Positions 63,501 through 64,000 of a stretch of DNA of 64,000 nucleotides are shown here, piece by piece (the first letter of the stretch is position 1; each line of letters opens with the position of its first letter). This DNA is from Halopseudomonas bauzanensis (GTDB lineage: Bacteria > Pseudomonadota > Gammaproteobacteria > Pseudomonadales > Pseudomonadaceae). The notes beneath the pieces were generated by a model. It ran no database searches. It was not told where the DNA came from and was given only the letters and a program-made list of their open reading frames with translations. The position numbers were made by a program, and so were the translations under genes. The DNA is taken from positions 1-64,000 of the forward strand of contig NZ_FOUA01000005.1 of NCBI RefSeq assembly GCF_900114735.1. Direction: 5' to 3'.

Positions 63501-64000
63501 TCATGGGTACGACGGATACGATTTTCAGTCTCCCGACGGCGCTCCTTGTATTTGGAGATACCGGCCGCCTCTTCTATGAACAAACGCAGCTCATCGGGCT
63601 TGGCCTCGATGAGCTTGGAAATCATGCCCTGTTCAATAATGGAATAACTGCGCGGCCCTAACCCTGTGCCGAGGAATATATCGGTAATATCCCGGCGTCG
63701 GCATTTGGTCCCATTGAGAAAATACTGATTTTGTGCTTCACGGGTAACTTTGCGACGAATCGATATCTCATTGTAGCCGGCGTACTCACCCTGCAGAGTG
63801 CCATCACTGTTATCGAAGACCAGCTCGATAGACGCCTGTCCTACGGGCTTGCGGCTGTTCGAGCCGTTGAAAATGACATCCGTCATCGACTCGCCCCGCA
63901 GGTTCTTGGCCGAGCTTTCGCCCATCACCCAGCGCACTGCATCGATTATGTTCGACTTGCCACAGCCGTTCGGCCCAACAACCGCGCCCATATTGGTGGG
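60563..64000 (-). CDS. smc: Chromosome segregation ATPase SMC (N-terminus beyond the right edge)
   Basis: At least 1145 residues of an SMC protein, cut by the window edge, so the normal N-terminal 20 or so residues (MRLK...FKSF region) are missing here. Visible are Walker A GPNGCGKSN, a first coiled coil (about 155-480), the hinge (about 500-640), the second coiled coil (to about 960), then the ABC signature LLSGGEKALTAIAL and Walker B FCMLDEVDAPLDD. SMC forms the condensin ring with ScpA and ScpB. It is upstream of zipA on the same strand. Confidence 0.97.
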   Translation of the reverse strand, partial: PTNMGAVVGPNGCGKSNIIDAVRWVMGESSAKNLRGESMTDVIFNGSNSRKPVGQASIELVFDNSDGTLQGEYAGYNEISIRRKVTREAQNQYFLNGTKCRRRDITDIFLGTGLGPRSYSIIEQGMISKLIEAKPDELRLFIEEAAGISKYKERRRETENRIRRTHENLARLTDLREELERQLSRLHSQAQAAEKYKTLKADERQLKAQLQALRWQTLDGQTLEREQQVRGLEVALEGVIAEQRNADSEIEKQRDQHSELNDSFNQAQARYYSIGADISRIEQVLQFNRDRQRQVRDDLEQTEQAWQEAQSHLTQDQALLGDLRSELERTEPELELAAAADEDDAARMAEAEAAMQGWQTAWDEFNQQASAPRQQAEVEQSRIRHLEQSVERFGERIQRLEEERAGLSADSLDGELDTLNEQLAELDMRSESDQLTLDDLTDTLQQQREVLAALVQEQDGRRGEYQRQGGRLASLEALQQAALDQGIGVQQWLQAQGLGNAAVLAGQLRVEPGWEQAVETVLGADLHAISLPSLDALQAQLDSFEQGDLRLVERSTSGGAGPVRAASLLDKVDSAVDLSPWLGGIHTAADLQQALALRASLASHESVVTPAGHWLGPNWLRFQRGDDQEAGVLARQQEMEALHATLEQQQAQLDANEERMAELREQVRQLELRRDGLQQGLAQLGREQGELKAQRSARQVRLEQVTARRERIRADLQDIQAQRAEELEELGEARMVLQEALDRMADDTGRREALQQQREQHREHLEQVRQQSRTQRDRSHKLALRTQSLRAQLESTRQGLERLQTQVERLAERREQLQMSLEETQGPEEDQRIELESLLERRLQAEQELGTARQALELVDQQMREQERRRQQAEQQAQLLRNQLDEQRLLARDMQTRRQGLQEQLLEAGYDLQSVIATLPAGATEAEWEQQLMRLDGQVQRLGAINLAAIEEYELQSQRKQYLDAQNADLEEALDTLEQVIRKIDRETRSRFKETFDKVNAGLQNLFPKVFGGGNAWLELTGDDLLDTGVTIMARPPGKKNSTIHLLSGGEKALTAIALVFSIFQLNPAPFCMLDEVDAPLDDANVGRYARMVKEMSSRVQFIYITHNKIAMEMADQLMGVTMHEPGCSRLVTVNVEEAVALAEV

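Overview
The window is chromosomal DNA of a Pseudomonas-lineage gammaproteobacterium (Pseudomonadaceae; an environmental Pseudomonas or Halopseudomonas-like genome is my inference). The evidence is GC-rich coding sequence, Pseudomonas-type REP hairpins, and gene orders I know from P. aeruginosa: gltX–LysR–HlyD–EmrB beside Ala/Glu tRNAs, smc–zipA–ligA, a PA2779/PA2778-type pair, and a complete HSI-II (H2) type VI secretion locus.

Layout. 1-475: remnant of an IS3-family element, its terminal repeat fused to a truncated orfA. 0.5-3.9 kb: an alpha/beta hydrolase, a PhoD-like phosphatase and a GFA-fold protein. 4.1-6.1 kb: tRNA-Ala, tRNA-Glu, tRNA-Ala and gltX. 6.1-9.7 kb: LysR regulator divergent from an EmrAB-type efflux pair. 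9.9-12.6 kb: an amine-oxidising flavoenzyme, then an exported membrane protein with a C39-like lipoprotein peptidase. 13.0-33.3 kb: T6SS in the order tssA-B-C-E-F-G-clpV-sigma54 activator-small lipoprotein-FHA-tssJ-K-L-M-PP2C phosphatase-Ser/Thr kinase. No Hcp, VgrG, PAAR or effector is present, so the tube, spike and cargo must be encoded elsewhere.

33.3-49.5 kb is a catabolic and uptake region. It holds a DUF1302/DUF1329 export pair, an AraC regulator, a TRAP transporter (DctP-Q-M), an acyl-CoA ligase, a DcaP-like porin and an exported methyltransferase-fold protein. These are followed by an acyl-CoA dehydrogenase, an SDR and an APH-type kinase that look like a split version of eukaryotic ACAD10/ACAD11 and of the kinase/ACAD steps of levulinate (lva) catabolism. 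49.5-55.7 kb: a SurE paralogue, Ogt, a large acyl-CoA dehydrogenase, a thiolase and an MFS transporter. 55.8-64 kb: dusC, ligA, zipA and smc, with smc running off the right edge.

Working together: porin, TRAP transporter and ligase could import a carboxylate and activate it to a CoA thioester. The kinase/ACAD/SDR trio could shift a 4-hydroxyl group into beta-oxidation, and the thiolase could finish it. A palindrome, TTTCGC-N3-GCGAAA, lies before dctP, before the araC-type gene and, with one mismatch, before the MFS gene. It suggests that one regulator not encoded here controls these scattered genes. The substrate is unknown.
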